64,000 nucleotides of DNA from Cafeteria roenbergensis (Eukaryota; Sar; Bigyra; Bicosoecida; Cafeteriaceae): positions 1-64,000 of the forward strand of contig VLTN01000003.1 in NCBI GenBank assembly GCA_008330645.1, written 5' to 3'. The notes under the pieces were generated by a model, which was not told where the DNA came from, made no database searches, and saw nothing but the letters and a program-made list of their open reading frames with translations. The translations under genes were made by a program, and so were the position numbers. Positions 21,408 through 30,983 of the stretch are shown here, piece by piece (positions within the stretch are counted from its first letter, which is position 1; the number at the start of each line of letters is the position of its first letter).

Positions 21408-24009
21408 TCAGCCGAGCGCCAGGTCCACGGCATCTGCGACGCCGAGCGCAGCCGCATCCTGCCGGGTGCGTTCCAGGGTAGTGGTCGCCAGCTTGGTTCG
21501 CCGCTGCATAGCGGCATACCTGCGCTTCAGGTCCTCCAGCTCCTGCTTCATTGCCGCGCCCTCCGTCTTGCGAGTCTCGAAGTCGATGGCGAGTCGGTCG
21601 CTGTGAGCAAAGCCTCGTGCTGTCTTTCGGCGGTCGATCAGGGTCCGCTGCTTTTCGCGCTGGCGCTTGCTGCCGGCCAGAGCAGCGCGCTGTGCGGCGA
21701 CCTCGGCCTCCACGGCAGCGGCCTTGGCATGAAGCGCGTCAGCCTCCGCCTGCACAAACTGCAGCTTTTCCCTCACGTGGGTCAGAACCTGCACCGTCGT
21801 TGTCATTTTCGACCGCAGCTTCCTGAGCTCGTCCTGGCGGTCCTCGATCTTCTCGTGGACCGTCGCGTTTTCGATCTTCAGCTGCTCAAAGTCGATGGTG
21901 GAGAGCCCTCCGCCGACGTCCTCCCTCGCCCTCGCTGACTGCTCCAGCCTGCCCAAGCGGAGGCTGTCGTACTCGAACTGCTGCCTGGCGCCGCTGACCA
22001 TCTCCCGCAGAGTCGCCGCCTCCGCCTCCCACTGAGCAGCTTGTATCTTGGGCAAGCCCTTGCCTGTCACGGTGTGGCTGGCCTTGTCGCAAACCTCCGC
22101 CTGGAACTCGGCAAGCTTGGTGCGCACCAGGTCCAGCCGCTCGCGCTCCCCCTTGAGGCGAGCATGCAGTCGGCCTGCCTTGGCCTGGAACGACTCCTCC
22201 GCGAGCGCCAGCTTTTGGTTGGCAGACCGGAGCTCGGCCAACAGCTCGTTGTACCGCTCCTCCTTGTCAGCGCTGCTCGCGGCCGCTGCAGCCGCTGCAC
22301 CGCCTGCAGCCCGCCCGGCGCCTTCGTTCTTCTCGAGGAAGAAGAGAAGCGCGCGCCGCTGCAGAGCTCTGTTGTCCTCACTCAGCGCCTCGTGGTCAGA
22401 CACGGCTTCAGCAAGGCGGTCCTCCAGGTCCTGCCTCTCGGCCTCCAGGGCGGCTGTCGCTTCCGCGGCTGCCTCCGCCTCCATCAAACGCTGCTCGTCC
22501 CCGGAAGATGGCATCGCATGCCTGTCGCCCCAGCCACTGGCATCCCGCCGACCGAACTCGGCGTCGGCATCGGTTTCGGCGTCGCTGGGCCCAACAAGTC
22601 CGCCCGCAGCGACCGGGGAAGCTTGGCCGTCCAGCTCGCCGTGCCCCCCGTGTCCGTCCATCCCATCTGCGGCAGCGGCTGCCTCCTCCTCCTCCTCGCC
22701 GCCAGGTTGGGGGCCTGCCGCCTCACCGCTGGCCAGGGTGCCGGGCGAGTCGCCACCCGCCGCGTCTTGCTCCCCGCCTCCGTCCGCTGGGCCACGCGCG
22801 TCACCATCCGCACCGTGCTCCAGCCGCGCGTCCGCCTCGGCTGCCGGGTTGCCACCCGCGCCGTCTTCTGGGTGCGCTGCGGTCGCGCCTGCGTCGAACG
22901 CTGCCATAACCTCACGGGCAGCCTCTTCGTCCGTCAGCATGTCGGAGCCCGCCCTCCGGACAGCAGCCGCAGCCTCAGCTGCGGCGAATGCCCCGCCAAG
23001 CCAGCCTGCCGAGAGTCCGCGCCCCAGAGCCACCCCCACGGCTCCTCCCCACACCGCTGCCAGCACGTCGAGCAAAGAGTCTCCAGACGCCTCTTCCAGG
23101 CCGGAAGGGAGCCCGCCCTGCACCTCACACACCACGGCGAGCGCCAAGCCGGGCGGGAGGACGACAGAGTATCCAGCCTCGTCGGGGGCCGCTGGGAGAG
23201 CAACTGTGGGCATGCCCTCAGCGTCGAATCCCACCGCGACCAGGGAGGCTCCGGCCCTGGCCCGGAAGGACACGCGGGTTTCCTCTGCATCACGCATACA
23301 GTTGGAAGGCTCGCATGCCTCCTGTGAGTCGGGCGCGCTGCACACCAGCGCCTCCACTGGCTCGGCCGAAGCCGGGCCCGCAATCGCGATGAGCAGCACT
23401 TCGTCGCCGGCCTCCCCGGCCAAAGGGAGCCACGCTCCTGCCCCAACCAGCCCCCCGTCCAGGCTCGCCCGCGCCGGCTCCAGCAAGACTGCCAGCTCGC
23501 TGCTGAGCGCCTCGGCATCTTCGTCTCCGATCGCTGCCCCCGCCGAACCCAGCGACACCAGCTGCTGCCACAGTGACGGAGGCAAAATCAAAGTGCTTGC
23601 TCCCTGCGGAAGCCTCGCACCCAGGCCGCCTTCGGACTCGGAAGAAAGGAGGAAAATCTCCCGAACGGCTCGCTCGCAGCCTCGCGCGGAGTACCTGCGA
23701 GGCCAAGACCAGCGAGCACGCAAGCGCTTCCCAGATGAAAAGTTAAAACGAGCGCAATCACGGCGCCGCCACCGCCGCGCACTCCCGAGCGGCGGGCAAG
23801 CCGCATGCCGGTCGAGCTCACCATGCCAGGCTTGCTGGAGCCACTGGAGCCTCGCTAGCCAGCTCAATCGCGCGCGCCTGCGCCAGGCTCTGGAGCGCAG
23901 CGGACGCAGAGAGCTGGACTCGGCCTTCGTGCTCGAGAGCCCTTCCAACAGCGGCAGTCAGCTCGCTGCTGAGCTCCCAGTTGTCGTCGGCAGCCGTTGC
24001 GCCCGCCAT
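21408..24009 (-). CDS. CFAP184: CCDC96/CFAP184-like axonemal coiled-coil protein
   Basis: Two exons join in phase: 24009-23822 and 23694-21408 (127-bp intron, GTGAGC...CGCAG), giving 824 residues. The last ~330 residues are a long coiled coil with the DUF4201 signature. Diagnostic pieces are STIDFEQLKIENATVHEKIE, DELRKLRSKMTTTVQVLTHV and REKLQFVQAE, as in CCDC96 (CFAP184). In ciliates and vertebrates that protein works with CCDC113 (CFAP263) at the base of axonemal radial spoke 3 and the dynein regulatory complex. The middle is acidic and low in complexity (residues about 350-480), as is common in CCDC96. The N-terminal ~330 residues look folded (LPPSLWQQLVSLG, GLALAVVCEVQGG) but I do not recognise them. 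It is divergent from the transporter gene at 24290. Confidence 0.8.
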
Positions 24010-24289
24010 GGCTCAAGACCTGCCTCGCGAATTCTGCTCTCAGGGTCCTACGCACACACGCCACCCGTGCCCGAGAACGCAATGAGCCCCGCCTGCGTGC
24101 CTTCCCACCCAGCTGCCGTGAGCGCTGTGCCTTGGAGCCCGGCGCCGGGGGACGGCGTCCGCTGGCTGCCTCCACCGGCAGAGCCAAGCCAGCCGCGCCC
24201 TCAGTCGCGCTCGCGGCCGCACAGCCGCCGCCTCGGACGGACACAGGCAGGAGGGCGAGTGGGCCGGGAGCGGGTGCTCGGCGGATTTC
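24010..24289. promoter_or_regulatory. Shared upstream region of CFAP184-like and MFSD13A-like genes
   Basis: This 280-bp interval lies between two divergently transcribed start codons, so it must contain both promoters. I saw no TATA box and no good RFX X-box. Confidence 0.4.
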
Positions 24290-25774
24290 ATGGTGTCGCC
24301 GACGGAGCCGCAGTCGGCCCGGCAGCTGAGCTCGTGGTCGGCCCTGGCGTACGGCCTCACGATGCTGGGCTCCACAGCGCTGCACAGCTGCTTCATGACG
24401 TACTACGTGCAGGTATTCATGCACCGGTTTTCAGTGTCACCCTCGTCGTTCGTTACGGCCCAGCTGCTGTTTGGCCTATGGAACGCGCTCAACGACCCCC
24501 TGTTTGGCTGGCTGTCGGACAGCATTGCTTGGGCAGGCGGCTCGCCGCTCAGCCGAAGGGCCAAGGCCATCGCAGCGGGAGGGCTTGTGTGGGCGGCTGC
24601 GTTCCTATCGGTGTGGTGGCCCTGGGGCAGTGGCGACTCTCTGGGGGAACTGGCGCACATGGTCGTGTCGCTGTGCGCCTACGACGCCGCTCTCACATGG
24701 GTGGAGGTGAACCACGGGGCCGCGCTTGCCGAGATGACGCGCGACCAAGGGGACAGGGCGCGCGCAAACGCATGGGCGGGAGTGTGCGCGGCAGCAGGTT
24801 CAGCCGCATCGTGGCTCGCGCACCTAGGCTGGACGAGCAGCTCTGGACTCAAAACTTTCCGACTGGTGTGCATCCTGACCGCTGCAGTCGCATGCGCCGC
24901 GTTTCTGGTCTCGGCAAAAGGTATTGCCGACGCGAAGCCGCCTAAGGCCGGTCACAGGGCCACTTCGGTCGCCCAGCCAGAGGCACGGTCTCCTGAAGAG
25001 CGAACCCGGTGCTGCTCGCAGCCGATCAGCTTCGCAGCGCAGCTGGTCAAGTCCTCAAGCTTCCGCATCTTTGCGGTGGTGGCAGCTGTGCAAGCCTTTG
25101 ACTGCGCGTTCGAGAAGAACTTCTTCGGCAGCTTTCTTGGAGCCTTCGCTGGCGCCCCTGAGCAAGGAGGCATGGCCGCCGAGTCGCAAGCAACAATCGT
25201 GTCCCTCAGCTTTCTGCTGCCGCACGTGGTCACAGTTGCGCTGACCCCAACCATTCGCTCGCTGGGCCTCTACTCGGTGCTCCATGGCATTTTTGTGGCA
25301 CGGTCGGCATTCTTACTCTTTGGGGTGGCAGTCACGGCTATGAACGGGATGATGCCCACGCTTGGCCTGCCGGCTGGGTGGACACAGGGACTCTTCATGC
25401 TAACGAACAGAGTTGCATCTGAAAGTGTCTGCAGACTCTTCCCGATCGCAATCGGCGACATCACGGACGAGACCGTCGCGTCTCAGCTCGTTGGGGAACG
25501 CCAGCGGGCTGCAACTGTTGTCGGGTCTTCGCTGTTGCTTGGGCGACTGACCTCGAGTCTGGCACCTCTGTTCGGATTTCAGCTCGTCCAGACGGCTACA
25601 AACTCCGCGGGCGGGGCTGACGGAACGATGCGCGCGCTGCTCCTGGTGCCATTGTGTTGTGTTGTTGCCCAGCTCGTGTTGTGGCAATTTTATTCCCTCC
25701 ACGGAGCCCGACTCCGGGAAATCAAGCAGCGGGCGACGCTGGTGGAGGCTGGTGGCAAGTGTCCCGATGTGTGA
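24290..25774 (+). CDS. MFS transporter, TMEM180/MFSD13A-like
   Basis: A single-exon, 494-residue polytopic membrane protein with about 12 hydrophobic segments. The N-terminal hallmark is LLFGLWNALNDPLFGWLSD (residues about 62-80), which closely matches the WNSLNDPLFGW motif of TMEM180 (MFSD13A) and the related glycoside-pentoside-hexuronide branch of the major facilitator superfamily. A hydrophilic middle loop (residues about 215-250) separates the two six-helix halves. The second half begins at SSSFRIFAVVAAVQAFDCAF. The transported substrate is unknown for this family. The start ATG at 24290 leaves a short cytosolic tail before the first helix (AYGLTMLGSTALHSCF). It ends in a basic, cytosolic C-terminus. 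Confidence 0.85.
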   Translation: MVSPTEPQSARQLSSWSALAYGLTMLGSTALHSCFMTYYVQVFMHRFSVSPSSFVTAQLLFGLWNALNDPLFGWLSDSIAWAGGSPLSRRAKAIAAGGLVWAAAFLSVWWPWGSGDSLGELAHMVVSLCAYDAALTWVEVNHGAALAEMTRDQGDRARANAWAGVCAAAGSAASWLAHLGWTSSSGLKTFRLVCILTAAVACAAFLVSAKGIADAKPPKAGHRATSVAQPEARSPEERTRCCSQPISFAAQLVKSSSFRIFAVVAAVQAFDCAFEKNFFGSFLGAFAGAPEQGGMAAESQATIVSLSFLLPHVVTVALTPTIRSLGLYSVLHGIFVARSAFLLFGVAVTAMNGMMPTLGLPAGWTQGLFMLTNRVASESVCRLFPIAIGDITDETVASQLVGERQRAATVVGSSLLLGRLTSSLAPLFGFQLVQTATNSAGGADGTMRALLLVPLCCVVAQLVLWQFYSLHGARLREIKQRATLVEAGGKCPDV

Positions 25775-27699
25775 ACGACGAGTCCAGGCTTCCGATCCAA
25801 GCGGTGGCGGCTAACGCTGCCGCGAAAAGCCCCAAAGACAGCTCGGCCTGTGCACGGCACAACAATGCGCAGCCGAAGGACAGAAGCAAACGACCTGCAT
25901 GATCACTGCAAGGAGGACACGAGTGAAAGAAGTCGAAGACCCAGGTTGAGCACGCCCCGGGGACTCTTGACTCGACGGGATGCAGAACATCTCGCGCAGA
26001 ACTGAACTTGCTCTCCCTGTCAGGCCGGTCTTGATGGGGCGAACCGTTGAAAACGGGTGATGGGCCCTCTAAGGGCTCTTCCCGTCCACCACTCATCTGC
26101 CGCATGGAAATGCGTGCCAGTTGCTTTGTCCGCGACATATCAACAGCTGTCCTGGCAATGTCTTGCAAAGCGATAGTGCTGCCCAGGAGCGGGACAAATA
26201 ACCATGGCATTGGCAAAGCCCAACAAGAACCGCCCCAGCGACCTTGCCCGAATCCCCACCGGCTGATGTATGTGGTCACGTTCCGGCTGGAAACAGCAGT
26301 ACGAGGAACACGTTGGGAATGGCTGTCTCGTTCAATCGGCGGGTCTATAGGTAGCCGCTGAATCAGAAGTCGTACCACAGCTCCTGCTCTGAATGACCGC
26401 CTTGCCCGGTATCCAACCTTTGTACCGGCTCCCAGACCACGCTGCGAATGTTGAAGTTTGGAGCTTGCAGTCTTAATGTGAGCTGGAACGCAATGGCGAC
26501 AACTAGATTGAAGACTGCTCGAACGATGCGCATATTGTCGAAAGCGTGCCCTGTCACAGGTCATTGCTCGCGGACAGTCAGCATAGCTGTGCAGACCAAA
26601 CGCACAAAGCCTTTCACATCATTAGCGGTGTAGTCCTTGAGCACCGTGCTTCCAAGCCGGGGCTCGGACCAGATCTATCTGTGAGGTTGCGTCCTCATGA
26701 TTGGAAGGCAGCTCGCGGACCTCGCTGGTTCGAGCTGGACCAGTTGTCAAGGCAGAATGGCCGCTGGTGCTGGTTCTGCCAATCTTCTTGCAGCTCAGTC
26801 CTGTGTCGGGGCCGTGATGATGCTTTGCGCTGCGCTGAGGGTCACTGTTGATGACGACTCTTGTGAATTTCGATTTCCCTGCCCGAGCAAGGGCGACTAC
26901 TTGAGCTGGAGCGATGTCGAAGGATGGTCTGTTGCAGTGCTCAGTCCGACATTTCCCGCCACGCAGTGAAGCTGTCACTACGAGTAGCTCGATGTTCTTG
27001 CGAGCATTGCAGAACTGTCTCCCGGGTCCCTCGCTAGCCGTGCCGCCCTGCGTCAGCGTGGACAAACCGCCCAAGACATCTCGTGAGATGCTAATGACTG
27101 CTCCTGAGCCCAGTGACAGGGTGTCACCCACTTGACCTCGACAGCTAAACATAAGGGGAATCCTCTTCCACACTCGGCGACTGACAGGTTGTGTTGGTCT
27201 GTCAACTTGCGATCCGTGATGCTGTGCAGCGGCGCCGGATCAAGGGTCGTCTCAGGTTGCAAAGTCTTGGAGCCCGGGTCCCTCGCATATGGCTACGGCG
27301 TGAGCACTTCTGCAACAGCTCGCTGTTCGTCACGCAATTCCAGCCCCACGGCACGGTGCCCAAGCGCAAGCGTGGGAGGATTCGAGGCTCCAGGCCGCTT
27401 GGACAAGGATCGTCTTCAGGCCGGATTGTCCTGCTGTGCATTTGAAGCTGAGGTGACCGTTGGGCTCGCCAACGAGCGACTGAGTGTTGATCAGTGCACA
27501 TTGCTGGCAAGGCGCTGTTGCTTCCATAGAGTTTCCCAACACGGTCCTCCCGGGCCATCGCGCTTGGTGCGAAGAAATTCATCAAAGGACACAACTGCAC
27601 TCGATCTGTGCCGAAGGCATCCTGGTCGCGTGCATGCTTCATTGCCGCGCGGCACTTGTTCGCAGCGGCGAGATGTACAATCCAAGACTCTTGACAGGC
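25775..27699. other. 1.9-kb block of lower GC with no resolved gene
   Basis: Base composition is visibly more balanced than in the flanking genes, and stop codons are frequent in all frames. Short minus-strand stretches look protein-like: KDYTANDVKGFVRLVCTAML near 26560-26640, and NMRIVRAVFNLVVAIAFQLT near 26470-26535 with a likely membrane helix. Others are FVPLLGSTIALQDIARTAVD near 26140-26200 and VGDTLSLGSGAVISISRDVL near 27070-27125. I could not assemble them with consistent splice sites. It may be an intron-rich minus-strand gene, a decayed gene or noncoding RNA. Confidence 0.4.
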
Positions 27700-29142
27700 C
27701 TAAAGGCGAGCAGTGTTGCGCACAGGCATTGCAAGCACCTCGAACAGCAGCGCACGCAAGCTTGGCCCAAGGGATGTCGTTCCAATCGGGCGGTCAAATG
27801 CGCTATCCATCATGGGCAGGATCGTGTCCATGTGGGTGCCTTTATCGACGGCGATGAACGCGCTCAACAGACCAAGTTGCGCTGCACTCCGCGCGAGTCG
27901 GCCGCTGCTGCTGAATGGCACCGTTTCGTCGCTTGTGCCATGCACGACTACCATGGGAGGCATGGCAGCCACTTCTTGCCGGCTGAGGCGGCGGAGGATC
28001 GTCTCTGGCGAGGCGAGGTGCCATCGCTTCGGGCCCCCGGTCGCTGGGGCCATGGGTGAAATTGCCTCCACACCTCGGACTTGTTGGCCCCAAGGAAGCG
28101 TCAAGGTCCTCGAGGCCTCGAAGGCAAAGTGCTCGCCGATGTCTGCGACCCCTGAGAGCCACACAAACTTCCTGACGATGCGCGGCTCGGAAGGCGCGGC
28201 CGCCTGGCTCGCAGTGCTATCCTTGGCCATGGTTGCGACGGCAGCTGCTGAAACGCTAGCCCCTGAACTGTGGCCCACAAGCAGAAGGCCTGGTCCAGCC
28301 CGCTTGGCTGCGGCACGGCACGCAGATACTACGTCGGCAGCCATCATTCTTGCGTCCCCGTGCGGGTATGAGCGGTACGAAGGGAGATACGCCGTGCACC
28401 CCAGTTCGTCGGCCAGGTTTTGCCCCAGGGATGCGAAGTAGAACCGCTCCCCCCAGCACCAGGCACCACCGTGGACGAAGACACAGGCAGAGAAAGCACA
28501 CTCGGTCGGAGCGGGGGCTGACCTTCTGCGGCCAGACGGCTCGAACACGCTCATGCATTGCCGCGAGTGAGCACTGCCGTAGGCAACCGTTTTGGTTCCT
28601 CCCGGCAAGGCCGCAGCGATGGCGGCCATTGCAAGGCGCGGCGCGGCGATCCCAATGAGGCCCTCGGACAGTGCCACGAGAGCCATCGTTGCGGCGTCGA
28701 GCTTCCCTCTGCCTTGCCAGTCGCCATGAGGAATTCCGAATGCCGGCGCATCACTGCTGTCGGAGTTGTCAGCCTCCGCGCCCTCCCCGCGCACACCGCG
28801 CTTGAGCGCAGTCTGGACCGCGGCAACGCGGCCTGCAGCTGCTGCAACCAGGGCCCCAGCGACGCCAGCCCCAACAGCCGTCGCGACTTGGGTGCTGGGG
28901 TCCATCTTCGGCGCTGCGAGGCGGCCCGCGGCTGCGTCTGCGGCCCCAGGCCGAGCGGGTGGCGGAGAGAGGCTACTGCCGGCCAGATGCGGTCCCGGCC
29001 CAGGGATGGGTGCGCCCTGGGGCGAGCGGGGTGCAATATGCGCGGACAAGCGTTCGGCTTGCCGCAGCAGCAAACAAGCCGCGCCTCTGCCGGCGACTGT
29101 GTTTTTGAGGGCAACGCGTCGGGCACCCGTGCCCCAGCCCAA
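27700..29142 (-). CDS. Alpha/beta hydrolase, prenylcysteine-methylesterase/formamidase-like
   Basis: Single open frame of 480 residues. The hydrolase domain covers the last ~300 residues. FVHGGAWCWGERF supplies the HGG(A) oxyanion-hole motif, YLPSYRSYPHGDARMMAADV follows, and GHSSGAS contains the nucleophile serine. HGTSDETVPF contains the acid aspartate and KGTHMD contains the histidine. This set matches the carboxylesterase/lipase HGG group, which includes isoprenylcysteine methylesterase and kynurenine formamidase; the exact substrate is not determined. The first ~80 residues are Ala/Pro/Arg-rich. An internal ATG at 28905 (MDPSTQVATAVGAGVAGALV, followed by a likely membrane helix) is an equally good start, which would give about 401 residues anchored at a membrane. 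Confidence 0.8.
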   Translation of the reverse strand: MGWGTGARRVALKNTVAGRGAACLLLRQAERLSAHIAPRSPQGAPIPGPGPHLAGSSLSPPPARPGAADAAAGRLAAPKMDPSTQVATAVGAGVAGALVAAAAGRVAAVQTALKRGVRGEGAEADNSDSSDAPAFGIPHGDWQGRGKLDAATMALVALSEGLIGIAAPRLAMAAIAAALPGGTKTVAYGSAHSRQCMSVFEPSGRRRSAPAPTECAFSACVFVHGGAWCWGERFYFASLGQNLADELGCTAYLPSYRSYPHGDARMMAADVVSACRAAAKRAGPGLLLVGHSSGASVSAAAVATMAKDSTASQAAAPSEPRIVRKFVWLSGVADIGEHFAFEASRTLTLPWGQQVRGVEAISPMAPATGGPKRWHLASPETILRRLSRQEVAAMPPMVVVHGTSDETVPFSSSGRLARSAAQLGLLSAFIAVDKGTHMDTILPMMDSAFDRPIGTTSLGPSLRALLFEVLAMPVRNTARL

Positions 29143-29462
29143 GGCGCTCTTTTCAGCAGGTGAGGTGCTAGTGCTGTGCTGGCCTCACCCCGCACTCGTG
29201 CCTGTGGCCGGGGCCTTCGGCTGGAAGCCGAACTGGCCGTCGCCTGCGCTCCGGAAAGTCGGCGTTCCCTTTGTGCCACGTTGGCTGCCTGGCGGCCTTC
29301 GGAGCAGCCATGCCCGCCAGCCCCCTGTCCTGACTCTGTCCTCTGCCTGCTCATGCTTCTTTGACGCAGGAAGCCTGCTGGTCGCGATCGCTCGGCAGCT
29401 CGCGTCTCGGGAACGGGCGTGTGTTGGACCCTCAGCCACAAAGCTGCGTTGCAGGCTGCAGC
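29143..29462. promoter_or_regulatory. Shared upstream region of hydrolase and DnaJ genes
   Basis: This 320-bp interval lies between divergent starts. The DnaJ frame is open upstream to 29361, but the codons there lack family resemblance, so the start at 29463 is preferred. Confidence 0.35.
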
Positions 29463-30755
29463 ATGGCCGACCCCATGGCGCTGGACACGGCAATGCAATG
29501 CGTCGACAAAGCTAAGGCTGCGATGATGCAGAAGGACTGGGACACAGCGACCCGCCTGCTGAACCGGAGCCTTCGAGTGGCTGGCACGGCCGTCGCAGGC
29601 GCGGATATTCTCCTGGGTCACTGCAAGGAGCAGCTGAAGCGCAAGGAGGCGAAGGCGAAGGCCGCCGCCGCAGAGGCCCGTGCCGCGGCGGAGGCAGCTG
29701 CCCGCCGTCGCGCTTCTGAGCGGAACAACGTCAGGACTGCCGCAGCGCCCGCTCCTCGGCCCAGCGCCGCTCGCTCGCCGCCCCCCGCGTCCCCCGTGGA
29801 GGATACGTCGACACCTGAGCAGCGCGAGCTCGTGAACCGCGTCCTTGCCGCGAAGAGCCTCTGGGAGGTGCTGGGCGTGGCGGAGCGCGCCCCCGGCTCC
29901 GCGGTGAAGAAGGCCTTCCGCAAGCTGGCCTTGCGGATGCACCCCGACAAGAACCCGGCCCCTCGCGCCAAGGAGGCATTCCAGCGAGTGAACCACGCGT
30001 TTACGGTGCTCAACGACGCGGACAGCCGGGACCTGTACGAGCGAACAGGCGACGACGGAACGGAGGCGTCACGCCCGGCGGCCCAGCCCACGGGCGTGCG
30101 CCGCCGCGGCTTCGCACGGGCGCGCGGAGGCATGGGGCACGAGGCTGACTTTGACGACTTCGTCCGGGAGGCTTTCTTCGGCGGCTTCGCTCCCGCTGGC
30201 AACGGGTTTGAGTTTCGCTTCGGCAGGGGCTTCGACCCCCGCGGACGCGCAGGGCACCAGCACCACGCCCACGCGGAGGCCGACGAGGGCCAAGAGGAGA
30301 CCCCCCAGATCGCCAGGCTCTTGCAGTTCCTGCCCCTCCTCCTGATGCTTGTCCTGGCCATCGGCGCCTTTCCTTCCACGATGCGCAGTGAGCCTTCGTT
30401 CTCCTTCGTTCCCAGCCTCCACCTCAACAAGGAAATGCACACCAAGTCCAGCGGTGTCGTGGGAAACGTGCGTTACTACGTCAAGCCCGACACGTGGCAC
30501 ACCCTTCACCAGTCCTACGCCGAACGGTCGCGCTTTGAGGCCCAGGTTCAGCAGTCGCGCTTCAACGACTTGCGGCAAGCATGCTCGGACGAGGAGCACG
30601 AAATCCGAAAGCTCAAGTGGGAGCACCAGTATTCGTTTGGGCACCGTCGAGCGGCCATAGCCCGACGGCTGAAGTCGCTGTCCTCGCGTCGCTGTGACGA
30701 GTTCCGAGAGTTCGCAGCCATGGCGCAGCGAGCTCGCGGGCTAGCCGGCAGCTGA
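29463..30755 (+). CDS. ER-membrane DnaJ co-chaperone, DNAJB12/DNAJB14-like
   Basis: An Hsp40 co-chaperone that stimulates Hsp70 at the cytosolic face of the ER, where this family supports folding and ERAD of membrane proteins. It has 430 residues from MADPMALDTAMQCVDKAK. An N-terminal helical repeat (residues about 8-60) and an Ala-rich linker precede the J domain at about 132-200, with the catalytic HPD in RMHPDKN (residue about 160). A Gly/Phe-type segment (GGFAPAGNGFEFRFGRGF) is followed by one membrane helix (LLQFLPLLLMLVLAIGAF, about 284-301). The C-terminal luminal DUF1977-like part has KPDTWHTLHQSYAERSRFE and pairs of cysteines. Architecture and order match DNAJB12/14 and yeast Hlj1. 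Single exon. Confidence 0.9.
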   Translation: MADPMALDTAMQCVDKAKAAMMQKDWDTATRLLNRSLRVAGTAVAGADILLGHCKEQLKRKEAKAKAAAAEARAAAEAAARRRASERNNVRTAAAPAPRPSAARSPPPASPVEDTSTPEQRELVNRVLAAKSLWEVLGVAERAPGSAVKKAFRKLALRMHPDKNPAPRAKEAFQRVNHAFTVLNDADSRDLYERTGDDGTEASRPAAQPTGVRRRGFARARGGMGHEADFDDFVREAFFGGFAPAGNGFEFRFGRGFDPRGRAGHQHHAHAEADEGQEETPQIARLLQFLPLLLMLVLAIGAFPSTMRSEPSFSFVPSLHLNKEMHTKSSGVVGNVRYYVKPDTWHTLHQSYAERSRFEAQVQQSRFNDLRQACSDEEHEIRKLKWEHQYSFGHRRAAIARRLKSLSSRRCDEFREFAAMAQRARGLAGS

Positions 30756-30983
30756 GAAAGGCCCTTGCGCGCTGCGCGGAGCTGTTTGTGTTTGTGCCTC
30801 TTGCGGCCTGCGTGTGGGCGTGTATTGCCGCTCTCAACCTGCCCTCGTGCGCGAGTGCCGGCCGGCTCGTGTCGGGCGCACAGCGCCTTCCGTGTGACGC
30901 CACCCGTTCGCCGCCGCTGGCTGCAACTCTGCCGGAATTGCAGCACGCAGATTTGCACACTTCCGGTCGTGCTGGAGACCCAA

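Noticed and set aside
22048-24945. 965-codon open frame on the plus strand
   Set aside because: It is antisense to the CFAP184-like gene and runs into the transporter in another frame. Its sequence is Ala/Ser/Pro/Arg-rich with no family resemblance, as expected for a GC-rich shadow frame.
27050-27545. P-type ATPase fragments (INTQSLVGEPN and VGDTLSLGSG stretches)
   Set aside because: The pieces resemble P-type ATPase loops weakly, but their order on the minus strand is the reverse of the family order and no catalytic DKTGT motif is present.
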